Shown in pieces: positions 1-8,967 of a stretch of DNA of 64,000 nucleotides (position 1 is its first letter; each line of letters starts with the position of its first letter). Origin of the DNA: Actinomyces viscosus (GTDB lineage Bacteria > Actinomycetota > Actinomycetes > Actinomycetales > Actinomycetaceae); contig NZ_LR134477.1 in assembly GCF_900637975.1 (NCBI RefSeq), positions 868,001-932,000 of the forward strand, given 5' to 3'. A program made the translations under genes and the position numbers. The notes under the pieces were generated by a model. The model was not told where the DNA came from. It did no database searches and worked only from the letters and a program-made list of their open reading frames with translations.

Positions 1-3000
1 CCCTGGCCTCCCCGGTGGCTGACGCCAAGGAGTTCGTCCAGGTCGCCCCCCACGTCCTGTGGAACGGCCACCTGACGGTCAACCCCGCCACCGTTCTGAG
101 CGACGACGCCTACAACGTCGTCGCGCGCCCGGACGTCGCCGAGGACGCCTACGACCTCGACATCCGCCTCGACACCCACTGGGACGGCACTCCCGGCGGA
201 GAGGGGATCCACGCCGTGCGCCGCCTCGTGGTGCCGCTGCGTCTGGCCCGCGCCTGGGACGGCGCCGCCCCGCTGGTCGACCCCGAGCGCATCAGCGAGA
301 CCATGAACGACCTGCTGCGCGCCACCGCCGGTGTGGGCGCCGTGTCCATCACCGGAGACGACGTCGACCACCTGCCCGAGGTCCGCCCCGCGCAGTCCGG
401 CGCCACGGACGCCCTGGGGCGCCCCGCCACCCAGCCCTTCGGCACCATCCACGGCTCCTTCACGCTGGCGAGCACCCTGGGTCACGACCACGCCTCGGTG
501 ACGGCCGACGCGCTGCCGGTGGACCTCTCGGCCGCCCCCTTCGTCCCCGACGCCCTGCTCGGCCCCTGCTGGCCGGTGGTCTACGCGGCCCTGGGCAGCG
601 TCGTCGAGGACGGCATGCCGCTCATCGAGGGCCTGCTCGGTGCGGTGCACCTCGACCACACCATCGACCTGCACCTCACCCTCCACCAGCTCCAGGCGGC
701 CGCGGCCACCACCAGCCCCACGATCAACGTCACCGGCTGGGTGGCGGCCCTGGAGGAGTCCAGCGCCGGTCGCGTCGTCGACGTGCGCCTGGAGCTGACC
801 GACGCCAGCGACGGCACCATCGTGGCGCTCATGCGCGAGCGCTTCGCGATCCGTGGCCGTGCCTCCGGCAACGCCGTGCCCAGCGCGCCCGAGCTGGCCG
901 GCGGCACCGGACGCGAGACCGCTCCGGCCGCCCGTCGCATCCTGCGCCGCACCACCGTCACCGCACCCGCGGACATGACGGCCTTCGCCCGGGTCACCGG
1001 TGACTTCAACCCGATCCACACCTCCTACAACGCCGCTCACGTGGCCGGCATGGACGCCCCGCTCGTCCACGGCATGTGGCTGTCGGCCACCGCCCAGCAG
1101 GTGGCGGCCTCCACCGCCGCTGACGGCTCGCGCCACGTCCTGGCGGGCTGGACCTACGTCATGACCGGTCCGGTGGAGCTGGGCGACGACGTCGAGATCA
1201 CCGTGGAGCGCACCGGCCTGGTGGTCGGAGGCGGCTACGTCCTGGAGGTCGTCTGCCGCATCAACGGCGAGGTCGTCTCGCGCGGCACCGCCGTGACGAC
1301 GCCCGAGCCCACCGCCTACATCTACCCTGGTCAGGGCATTCAGGCCCCCGGCATGGGTCTGGACGAGATGAACTCCTCCAGGGCCGCCCGCGAGGTCTGG
1401 GAGCGCGCCGACGCCCACACCCGCGCCGAGCTGGGCTTCTCCGTCATCAACCTGGTGCGCGACAACCCCACCGAGATGACCGCTCGCGGTGTCACCTACC
1501 GCCACCCCGAGGGTCTGCTCAACCTCACTCAGTTCACCCAGGTGGCTCTGGCCACCGTCGCCATGGCGACCACCGCGCGTCTGGCCGAGGCCGGTGCCCT
1601 GGTGGAGAACGCCGCCTTCGCCGGCCACTCCCTGGGCGAGTACACGGCCCTGAGCGCCTACGGGCGCGTCATGCCGGTGGAGACGACGATCTCGATCGTC
1701 TTCCAGCGCGGCTCCACCATGCACTCGCTGGTGCCCCGCGACGCCGACGGCGCCTCGAACTACCGCATGGGCGCCCTGCGTCCCAACCAGGCCGGGATCA
1801 AGGCCGACGAGGTCGAGGCCTACGTGAAGTCGATCTCCCAGGAGACCGGTGAGTTCCTCCAGATCGTCAACCACAACCTGGCCGGCGTCCAGTACGCCGT
1901 GGCCGGCACGATCAAGGGCCTGGACGCCCTGGCCGCGGACGCCCGCGCCAAGGCCAAGGCCCGCGGCGGCAAGAACCCCTTCATGTTCGTGCCCGGCATC
2001 GACGTGCCCTTCCACTCCGAGGTGCTGCGCCCCGGAGTCCCGGAGTTCCGCGGGCGTCTGCTCGAGCTCGTTCCCGAGGACCTGGACGTCGAGCGCCTGG
2101 TGGGCCACTACGTGCCCAACCTCGTGGCCCGTCCCTTCGCGCTGACCCAGGACTTCGCCCGCTCGATCCTCGAGGTCGTGCCCTCCGAGCCGATCGAGGA
2201 GATCCTGGCCGACTGGGACTCCTGGGTGAAGCGTCCCACCGAGCTGGCCCGGGTCCTGCTCGTCGAGCTCCTGGCCTGGCAGTTCGCCTCCCCGGTGCGC
2301 TGGATCGAGACCCAGGAGGTCCTGCTGTCCTCCCCGAGCGAGGGCGGCCTGGGCATCGAGCACATCGTCGAGGTCGGCCTGGCGGGCTCGCCCACGCTGG
2401 CGAACCTGGCCACCAACACCCTGCGTCTGCCCCAGCACGCCGGGCGCCACGTCACCGTGCACAACGCGCGCCGCGACGAGGCCCGGGTCCTGGCCACCGA
2501 CACCGACCCGGCCGTGGAGCTCACCGAGCCGGAGTTCGACGCACCGGCCACCGAGGAACCCGCCGCAGAGACCAGTGCACCCGCTGAGGCTGCTGCGGCA
2601 GAGCAGGCTCCGGCTCCTGCGGCCGAGGCCGCACCCGCTCCGGCGGCTCCGGCCGCAGGCGGCCCGGTGGACGACCTGCCCTTCGGCGCGACCGATGCCC
2701 TGACGGTGCTGCTGGCCCACGCCTCGCGGATCCGTCCCGAGCAGATCGGTGCCACCGACACCACCGAGACGCTCACCAACGGGGTCTCCTCGCGCCGCAA
2801 CCAGCTCCTCATGGACCTGGGCACCGAGCTCGAGCTCGCCTCCATCGACGGTGCCGCCGACGCCGACATGACGGCTCTGGCCGCCACGGTCGCCAAGGGC
2901 GCCCCCGGCTACAAGGCCTTCGGCCCGGTCCTCACCGAGGCCATCCGCGTGGGCCTGGGCCGTCTCCTGGGCCCCTCCGGCGTGCGCGCCTCCCGGATCG

Positions 3001-6000
3001 CCGATCGTGTCACGGGCACCTGGGGTCTGGGCCAGGGCTGGGTCTCCCACGTGACCGCCGCCCTGTTCCTGGGCACTCGTGAGGGCACCTCGATGCGCGG
3101 CGAGGACCTGGCCTCCCTGGGCTCCTCTGCCCCGCTGACCAGTGCCGGAGCCGTCGACACTCTCATCGACGCCGCCGTCCAGGCGGTCGCCGCCGACCAC
3201 GGCGTGGCCGTGTCCAAGCCGAGCGCCGGCGGTGCGGGCGGCGCGGTCGTCGACTCGGCGGCCCTGGACGCCTTCGCCCAGAACGTCACCGGTGATGAGG
3301 GAGTCCTGGCCACCACGGCCCGCACCCTGCTGGACGCCCTTGGCCTGGCCGAGAAGGCCACCGTCCCGGCCGATGCCGACGACGAGGCCGCCCGCACCAG
3401 GGCCGCCCTGGCAGCCCTGGACGCCGAGCTCGGCGCCGGTTGGGTCAAGTCCGTCACCCCGGCCTTCACCCCCGAGCGCGCCGTCCTCATCGACGACCGC
3501 TGGGCCACCGCCCGCGAGGACGTGGCCCGCCTCGGTTCCGGAGAGACCGATCTGGACACCTCCCGCCACCTCCTGGCCCCCGAGCGCTTCGTGGGCCTGG
3601 GGCAGGCGGTGGCCGACCACGCCACCTGGTGGGCGGGGCAGGTCAAGGGCTCCCAGCTGGCCGACGCCGCCGAGCGCGCCGCCATCCTGACCGAGATCGC
3701 CCAGGCCGCACCGAAGGCCCCCCGGGCCGGTGACCCCACGGTCCGCTGGTCCGAGGACGTCGCCGTCGTCACCGGCGTGGCCCCCGGCTCGATCGCGGCG
3801 GCCGTCGTCGGGGACCTCCTGGCCGGCGGCGCCACCGTGGTGGCCACCAGCTCGCGCCTGACCCATGAGCGCCTCGAGTTCGCCACCACCCTCTACCGAG
3901 AGCACGCCGCTGCCGGCGCCAAGCTGTGGATGGTTCCCGCGAACCTGTCCTCCTACCGCGACGTCGACGCGCTGGCGGAGTGGATCGGCAACGACCAGGT
4001 GGTCACCTCCGGTGGCTCCACCAAGGTCGTCAAGGAGGCCCTGGTTCCCACCCTCCTGTTCCCCTTCGCCGCGCCGCGCGTCTCGGGCACGCTGGCCGAC
4101 GCCGGCCCCGCCGCGGAGTCTCAGACCCGTCTGCTGCTGTGGTCGGTGGAGCGCACCATCGCGGCCCTGAGCGCGATCGGCACCGACACGCACGTCGACC
4201 ACCGGCTCCACGTGGTCCTGCCCGGGTCCCCGAACCGGGGAACCTTCGGCGGCGACGGGGCCTACGGCGAGGTCAAGTCCGCCTTGGACGCGATCGCCAA
4301 CCGCTGGTCGTCCGAGCGGGCCTGGGCCCAGCGCGTGACACTGGCCCACCCGCGCATCGGCTGGGTCAGGGGCACCGGCCTCATGGGCGGAAACGACCCG
4401 CTGGTCGCCGCGGTCGAGGCCGCCGGGGTCCGCACCTGGACCACCGAGGAGATCGCCTCCGAGCTGACCGAGCTGTGCACCACCGAGGTGCGCACCCGGG
4501 CGGCTCAGGCTCCCGTGGACGCCGACCTCACCGGCGGCCTGGGCGACGACATCGACCTCGTGGCCCTGCGTGAGAACGCGGCAGCCCAGGCCGCCGCGCC
4601 CACCGAGGAGGCAGAGGCCCTGGCCGTCATCAAGGCCCTGCCCACCCCGGTCGTCCCGACCCAGCCCACCGCCCCCGAGTGGGGCGAGGTGAGCGCAGAC
4701 CTCGACGACCTCGTCGTCATCATCTCCACCGGAGAGGTCTCCACCTGGGGCTCGGGACGCACGCGCCGCGAGGCCGAGCTGGGCATGAGCGGCGGGGAGG
4801 ACGTCGACCTGACCGCCGCCGGCGTGCTCGAGCTCGCCTGGGGCATGGGCCTGCTCACCTGGCAGGACAGCCCCAAGGCCGGCTGGTACGACACTGACGG
4901 CGAGATGGTCGAGGAGTCCGACATCCTGGACCGCTACCGGGACGAGGTCGTGGCCCGCTGCGGTATCCGCGAGTTCGTCGACGACGGAGTCATCGCCCCC
5001 GTCGCCGACGAGGAGGTCACCGTCTACCTCGACCGCGACATCACCCTGTCGGTTCCCGACGAGGCCACGGCCCGCACCATCGAGGCCTCCGACCCGGAGC
5101 ACACGCTCGTGGTGCCCGACGCCGAGACCGGTGAGTGGACCGTCACCCGCCTGGCCGGCTCGCTGGCCCGGGTGCCGCGTCGCGCCGCGCTGTCGCGCAC
5201 GGTCGGCGGCCAGTTCCCGCGCGACTTCGACCCGGAGCGCTGGGGGATCCCCGCCTCGATGACCCAGGGCATGGACCCGATCGCCTCGTGGAACCTGGTC
5301 ACCGCCGTGGACGCCTTCCTGTCGGCCGGCTTCACCCCGGCCGAGCTGCTCAAGGCCGTCCACCCCTCCGACGTGGCCTCCACGCAGGGCACCGGGTTCG
5401 GCGGCATGGAGTCGATGCGCAAGATGTTCGTCGGCCGGTTCCTGGGGGAGGAGCGTCCCAGTGACATCCTCCAGGAGGCCCTGCCCAACGTCGTGGCCGC
5501 CCACGTCATGCAGTCCTACATCGGCGGCTACGGCGCCATGGTCCAGCCGGTGAGCGCCTGCGCCACCGCGGCCGTCTCCATCGAGGAGGGCTGGGACAAG
5601 ATCGCCCTGGGCAAGGCCGACGTCGTCGTGGCCGGCGCCATCGACGACATCTCCATCGAGTCGGTCGTCGGCTTCGGCAACATGAACGCCACCGCTGAGG
5701 CCGCAGCCATGCGCGCCAAGGGCATCTCCGACCGGCACTTCTCACGCGCCAACGACCGCCGCCGCGGCGGCTTCGTCGAGGCCGAGGGCGGCGGCACCGT
5801 GATCCTGGCCCGCGGTTCGGTCGCGGCCCAGCTGGGCCTGCCGGTCGCAGGTGTGGTTGGCTTCGTCTCCTCCTACGCCGACGGCGCCCACACCTCGATC
5901 CCGGCTCCCGGACTGGGAGCGCTGGGCGCCGGCCGCGGCGGGCGCAGCTCGCGCCTGGCCAAGGCCCTGGCGGCCCTGGGCGTGGAGGCCGACGACATCG

Positions 6001-6668
6001 CGCTGGTCTCCAAGCACGACACCTCCACCGGCGCCAACGACCCCAACGAGTCCGAGCTGCACACGCGTCTGGCGCGGGCTCTGGGCCGCTCCGAGGGCAA
6101 CTCGCTGGTGGCGGTCTCTCAGAAGACCATCACGGGTCACGCCAAGGGTGGTGCCGCGGTCTTCCAGGTCGCCGGTCTCACCGAGATCCTCGCCTCCGGC
6201 GTGGCTCCCGGTAACGCGTCCCTGGACGTCGTCGACGCGCCGTTGGCCAAGGACGCCTTCTGGGTCTGGCCGCGCAGGCCCATCCGCCTGTCCGGCCGCG
6301 GCGGCGAGGACGGGCGCGTCCCGGGCGCCGGCCCGGTGCGCGCGGGCCTGCTGACCTCGCTGGGCTTCGGTCACGTCTCCGGTCTCATCGCGATCGTCCA
6401 CCCCGGTGCCTTCGAGGCCGCGCTGCGCCAGGCCGCGGGACAGGAGGCGGTCGACGCCTGGCTGGCATCGGCCAACGCCCGTCTGGCCGCCGGTACCAGG
6501 CGTCGCCGCGCCGGCATGATCGGTCGGGCCCCGCTGTTCGAGCAGGTCCAGGGCCGTCGCCTGGGCGAGGAGTCCAAGCAGCGCGATCCGCACGAGGTCG
6601 AGGCCGCCATGCTGCTCGACCCCGATGCCCGTCTGGGTGCCGACGGCGTCTACCACGCCGGCGAGTGA
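1..6668 (+). CDS. fas: Type I fatty acid synthase (3' part; 5' end outside window)
   Basis: Multifunctional cytoplasmic enzyme making long-chain acyl-CoA from acetyl- and malonyl-CoA. The frame is open to the left edge (first full codon at base 3), so the N-terminal acyltransferase and enoylreductase domains are missing and no start is visible. Counting from base 15, the order is: hot-dog dehydratase (His-containing segment near residues 335-360), malonyl/palmitoyl transferase with GHSLGEY at 537-543 (nucleophile Ser539), an Ala/Pro/Glu-rich linker around 840-890, the acyl carrier domain with phosphopantetheine Ser near 925 (NGVSSRRNQ), ketoreductase, and ketosynthase with active-site Cys near 1849 (VSACATA) and late His motifs (KHDTSTG, TGHAKGG). 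The order matches actinobacterial FAS-I. The stop is followed by a strong hairpin and then acpS, whose product activates the carrier domain. Confidence 0.97.
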   Translation, partial: LASPVADAKEFVQVAPHVLWNGHLTVNPATVLSDDAYNVVARPDVAEDAYDLDIRLDTHWDGTPGGEGIHAVRRLVVPLRLARAWDGAAPLVDPERISETMNDLLRATAGVGAVSITGDDVDHLPEVRPAQSGATDALGRPATQPFGTIHGSFTLASTLGHDHASVTADALPVDLSAAPFVPDALLGPCWPVVYAALGSVVEDGMPLIEGLLGAVHLDHTIDLHLTLHQLQAAAATTSPTINVTGWVAALEESSAGRVVDVRLELTDASDGTIVALMRERFAIRGRASGNAVPSAPELAGGTGRETAPAARRILRRTTVTAPADMTAFARVTGDFNPIHTSYNAAHVAGMDAPLVHGMWLSATAQQVAASTAADGSRHVLAGWTYVMTGPVELGDDVEITVERTGLVVGGGYVLEVVCRINGEVVSRGTAVTTPEPTAYIYPGQGIQAPGMGLDEMNSSRAAREVWERADAHTRAELGFSVINLVRDNPTEMTARGVTYRHPEGLLNLTQFTQVALATVAMATTARLAEAGALVENAAFAGHSLGEYTALSAYGRVMPVETTISIVFQRGSTMHSLVPRDADGASNYRMGALRPNQAGIKADEVEAYVKSISQETGEFLQIVNHNLAGVQYAVAGTIKGLDALAADARAKAKARGGKNPFMFVPGIDVPFHSEVLRPGVPEFRGRLLELVPEDLDVERLVGHYVPNLVARPFALTQDFARSILEVVPSEPIEEILADWDSWVKRPTELARVLLVELLAWQFASPVRWIETQEVLLSSPSEGGLGIEHIVEVGLAGSPTLANLATNTLRLPQHAGRHVTVHNARRDEARVLATDTDPAVELTEPEFDAPATEEPAAETSAPAEAAAAEQAPAPAAEAAPAPAAPAAGGPVDDLPFGATDALTVLLAHASRIRPEQIGATDTTETLTNGVSSRRNQLLMDLGTELELASIDGAADADMTALAATVAKGAPGYKAFGPVLTEAIRVGLGRLLGPSGVRASRIADRVTGTWGLGQGWVSHVTAALFLGTREGTSMRGEDLASLGSSAPLTSAGAVDTLIDAAVQAVAADHGVAVSKPSAGGAGGAVVDSAALDAFAQNVTGDEGVLATTARTLLDALGLAEKATVPADADDEAARTRAALAALDAELGAGWVKSVTPAFTPERAVLIDDRWATAREDVARLGSGETDLDTSRHLLAPERFVGLGQAVADHATWWAGQVKGSQLADAAERAAILTEIAQAAPKAPRAGDPTVRWSEDVAVVTGVAPGSIAAAVVGDLLAGGATVVATSSRLTHERLEFATTLYREHAAAGAKLWMVPANLSSYRDVDALAEWIGNDQVVTSGGSTKVVKEALVPTLLFPFAAPRVSGTLADAGPAAESQTRLLLWSVERTIAALSAIGTDTHVDHRLHVVLPGSPNRGTFGGDGAYGEVKSALDAIANRWSSERAWAQRVTLAHPRIGWVRGTGLMGGNDPLVAAVEAAGVRTWTTEEIASELTELCTTEVRTRAAQAPVDADLTGGLGDDIDLVALRENAAAQAAAPTEEAEALAVIKALPTPVVPTQPTAPEWGEVSADLDDLVVIISTGEVSTWGSGRTRREAELGMSGGEDVDLTAAGVLELAWGMGLLTWQDSPKAGWYDTDGEMVEESDILDRYRDEVVARCGIREFVDDGVIAPVADEEVTVYLDRDITLSVPDEATARTIEASDPEHTLVVPDAETGEWTVTRLAGSLARVPRRAALSRTVGGQFPRDFDPERWGIPASMTQGMDPIASWNLVTAVDAFLSAGFTPAELLKAVHPSDVASTQGTGFGGMESMRKMFVGRFLGEERPSDILQEALPNVVAAHVMQSYIGGYGAMVQPVSACATAAVSIEEGWDKIALGKADVVVAGAIDDISIESVVGFGNMNATAEAAAMRAKGISDRHFSRANDRRRGGFVEAEGGGTVILARGSVAAQLGLPVAGVVGFVSSYADGAHTSIPAPGLGALGAGRGGRSSRLAKALAALGVEADDIALVSKHDTSTGANDPNESELHTRLARALGRSEGNSLVAVSQKTITGHAKGGAAVFQVAGLTEILASGVAPGNASLDVVDAPLAKDAFWVWPRRPIRLSGRGGEDGRVPGAGPVRAGLLTSLGFGHVSGLIAIVHPGAFEAALRQAAGQEAVDAWLASANARLAAGTRRRRAGMIGRAPLFEQVQGRRLGEESKQRDPHEVEAAMLLDPDARLGADGVYHAGE

Positions 6669-6687
6669 GCTCATCACGATAGCGGAT

Positions 6688-6738
6688 AGGGCCGGTTCTG
6701 CAGACGATGGTTACCGTCTGCAGAACCGGCCCTGTTTT
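6688..6738 (+). terminator. Strong intrinsic terminator after fas
   Basis: A perfect 19-bp inverted repeat (6688-6706 and 6715-6733) encloses an 8-nt loop and is followed by GTTTT. It lies 19 nt after the fas stop codon, so it should end the fas transcript and leave acpS to its own promoter in the AT-rich stretch at about 6740-6800. Confidence 0.85.
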
Positions 6739-6806
6739 GCTCACCTGGAATCGTCAAAAGGATTCACGTAAATGATTCTTAAGTTTTACTTCATGAGGGT
6801 TCCAGA

Positions 6807-7313
6807 ATGACTGAGCCGCATTTTCCGGACATGCCACAGACTTCTCCGGAGGCAACAGTTCTGGCGGTAGGCGCGGACCTGGTGCACGTTCCGGACTTCG
6901 AGACTCAGCTCAATCAGCCCGGCACCGTCTTCGCGCAGCAGGCCTTCACGGCGCGCGAGCTTCGCGAGGCCCGCCGCCGCGCCCAGGAGAAGGGATCACG
7001 CCCGGCGCAGCACCTGGCTGCGAGATGGGCGGCCAAGGAGGCGTTCATCAAGGCCTGGAGCCAGGCACACGCGCAATACGCCAATAGTCGCGGAGACAGC
7101 GCTTCCCCGGTTATCCTGAGCGAGGACGTCGACTGGCGCGAGGTTGAGCTTGTCACCGATCGATGGGGGCGGCCGTCCTTACGCCTGAGCGGCACCATTG
7201 CCCACGCTGTTGAACGCAGCCTCGGACAGGAGGTATCGACCCCAGGGTGCTGGCCGGTTTCTCTGAGCCATGACGGCGACTATGCGATCGCGATCGTTCT
7301 TCATTCGCGCTAA
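6807..7313 (+). CDS. acpS: Holo-[acyl-carrier-protein] synthase
   Basis: Transfers 4'-phosphopantetheine from CoA to the acyl carrier serine of FAS-I. At 168 aa it is slightly longer than typical AcpS (about 120-150 aa). The N-terminal GADLVHVPDFE motif carries the Mg-binding Asp, and the second signature, AARWAAKEAFIKAW, contains the catalytic and Mg-binding Glu/Lys. The ATG at 6807 follows GAGGGTTCC, a weak ribosome-binding site. Position directly after fas is the usual actinobacterial arrangement, but the terminator between them points to separate transcription. The upstream leader (about 6740-6800) is clearly more AT-rich than its surroundings and probably holds the promoter. Confidence 0.93.
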   Translation: MTEPHFPDMPQTSPEATVLAVGADLVHVPDFETQLNQPGTVFAQQAFTARELREARRRAQEKGSRPAQHLAARWAAKEAFIKAWSQAHAQYANSRGDSASPVILSEDVDWREVELVTDRWGRPSLRLSGTIAHAVERSLGQEVSTPGCWPVSLSHDGDYAIAIVLHSR

Positions 7314-7409
7314 GACCACGCCAGCACAAGACAAAGGCGGAGTTCTCGATTCTGTCGCGCGCAGCCGGCCGCGATATGTCTCGCCGCTGACTGATGTGAG
7401 GACATATGA

Positions 7410-8903
7410 ATGACTGATGCTACTTACCAAGCCATCGCGATGATCGTCTACTTCGTGGCGATGCTCGCCATCGGAGGCTGGGCCTACCTGCGGACGGACA
7501 ACTTCGACGACTACATGCTCGCCGACCGCGACCTCAACCCCTGGGTGGCTGCGCTCTCGGCCGGGGCCTCGGACATGTCGGGGTGGCTGCTCATGGGACT
7601 ACCGGGCGCCCTGTACGCCACTGGCCTGGTCGAGGGGTGGATCGCCGTCGGCCTGACGATCGGGGCCCTGGCGAACTGGCTGCTGGTCGCCCCCCGCCTG
7701 CGCGCCTACACCGAGGTCGCCAACAACTCCATCACGGTCCCGAGCTTCCTGGACAACCGGCTCCACGATGAGCGTCGGCTGCTGCGCTGGTCCAGCGGCC
7801 TCATCATCCTGGTCTACTTCACCTTCTACGTCTCCTCCGGCATGGTCGCCGGCGGAAGGTTCTTCGAGTCCTCCTTCGGGATGGACTACCACCTCGGCAT
7901 GGTCATCGTCGCGGCCATCACCGTGGTCTACACGCTCATCGGCGGGTTCCTGGCCGTGTCCTACACCGACTTCATCCAGGGGCTCATGATGGTGGCCGCC
8001 CTGGTCATGGTGCCGATTGCCGGCGTCATACATCTGGGGGGACTGTCCAACCTGGTCAAGGCCGTCTCCGAGGTCGATCCCCACTACTGGGCCGTCTGGG
8101 GGCCGACGACCACGCTGATCGGCGTCATCTCGGCCCTGGCCTGGGGACTGGGCTACTTCGGCCAGCCACACATCATCGTCCGGTTCATGGCCATCCGCAG
8201 CCCCAAGGAGGCCGTGGCCGGGGGCACCATCGGAATCGGCTGGATGCTCTTCGCCGTGCTCGGTGCGGCCGGCACCGCCATCGTCGGGGTGGCCGTCTAC
8301 CAGCACGACAAGAGCAGGCTGGCCGACCCGGAGACCGTCTTCATCACCTTAGGACAGCTGCTCTTCCACCCGCTGGTCGCCGGGTTCATGCTGGCCGCCA
8401 TCCTCGCTGCGATCATGTCGACGATCTCCTCCCAGCTGCTCGTCACCTCCTCGGCACTCATCGAGGACCTGTACGGATCGATGAACCGCACCCGTGGCAA
8501 CGACATCAGCAGCAACCGCATGGTGCTCTACTCGCGCATGGCGGTCTTCGCGATCGCCCTGGTCGCGGCCGTCATGGCCTGGAACCCCAGCAAGACGATC
8601 CTCGATCTCGTGGCCTTCGCCTGGGCCGGCTTCGGAGCCTCCTTCGGCCCGACCGTTCTGCTGTCCCTGTACTGGAGGCGTCTGAGCGCCATGGGGGCCT
8701 TCGCCGGAATGATCACCGGCGCCGTCATCGTCATGATCTGGGGAAACGCCTCCGGCGGCCCGGGCGGCATCCTCAACCTCTACGAGATCGTCCCCGGCTT
8801 CCTGGGCAACCTGATTGTGGCCTGGGCCGTATCCCGCACGAGTCGGCCCTCGGAGGAGATCTCTCAGGAGTTCGACGCCGCCGTCGCCGCCTCGCGCGCG
8901 TAG
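7410..8903 (+). CDS. putP: Sodium/proline symporter (SSS family)
   Basis: Imports L-proline with Na+ across the cytoplasmic membrane. At 497 aa with about 13 hydrophobic segments it fits PutP. Family hallmarks visible are an N-terminal segment with ADRDLNPWVAALSAGASDMSGWLL (Na+-site region), the GLVEGWIAVGL segment and, further on, the GYFGQPHIIVRFMAI motif typical of PutP. The ATG at 7410 is preceded by GAGG at 7399-7402; an overlapping ATG at 7407 is out of frame. No proline-degradation genes lie next to it, so the proline may serve osmoprotection or protein synthesis. The 96-nt gap to acpS shows no hairpin. Confidence 0.94.
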   Translation: MTDATYQAIAMIVYFVAMLAIGGWAYLRTDNFDDYMLADRDLNPWVAALSAGASDMSGWLLMGLPGALYATGLVEGWIAVGLTIGALANWLLVAPRLRAYTEVANNSITVPSFLDNRLHDERRLLRWSSGLIILVYFTFYVSSGMVAGGRFFESSFGMDYHLGMVIVAAITVVYTLIGGFLAVSYTDFIQGLMMVAALVMVPIAGVIHLGGLSNLVKAVSEVDPHYWAVWGPTTTLIGVISALAWGLGYFGQPHIIVRFMAIRSPKEAVAGGTIGIGWMLFAVLGAAGTAIVGVAVYQHDKSRLADPETVFITLGQLLFHPLVAGFMLAAILAAIMSTISSQLLVTSSALIEDLYGSMNRTRGNDISSNRMVLYSRMAVFAIALVAAVMAWNPSKTILDLVAFAWAGFGASFGPTVLLSLYWRRLSAMGAFAGMITGAVIVMIWGNASGGPGGILNLYEIVPGFLGNLIVAWAVSRTSRPSEEISQEFDAAVAASRA

Positions 8904-8967
8904 CCAGGGTAGACGGGTCGGGCTGGAGCGGCGCTATGGGTATTGCTATGGGTATGAGGACCCGGGC

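Noticed and set aside
5742..6677. 311-codon minus-strand frame over the 3' end of fas
   Set aside because: Shadow of the ketosynthase domain; low-complexity Gly/Arg/Ala composition and no motif.
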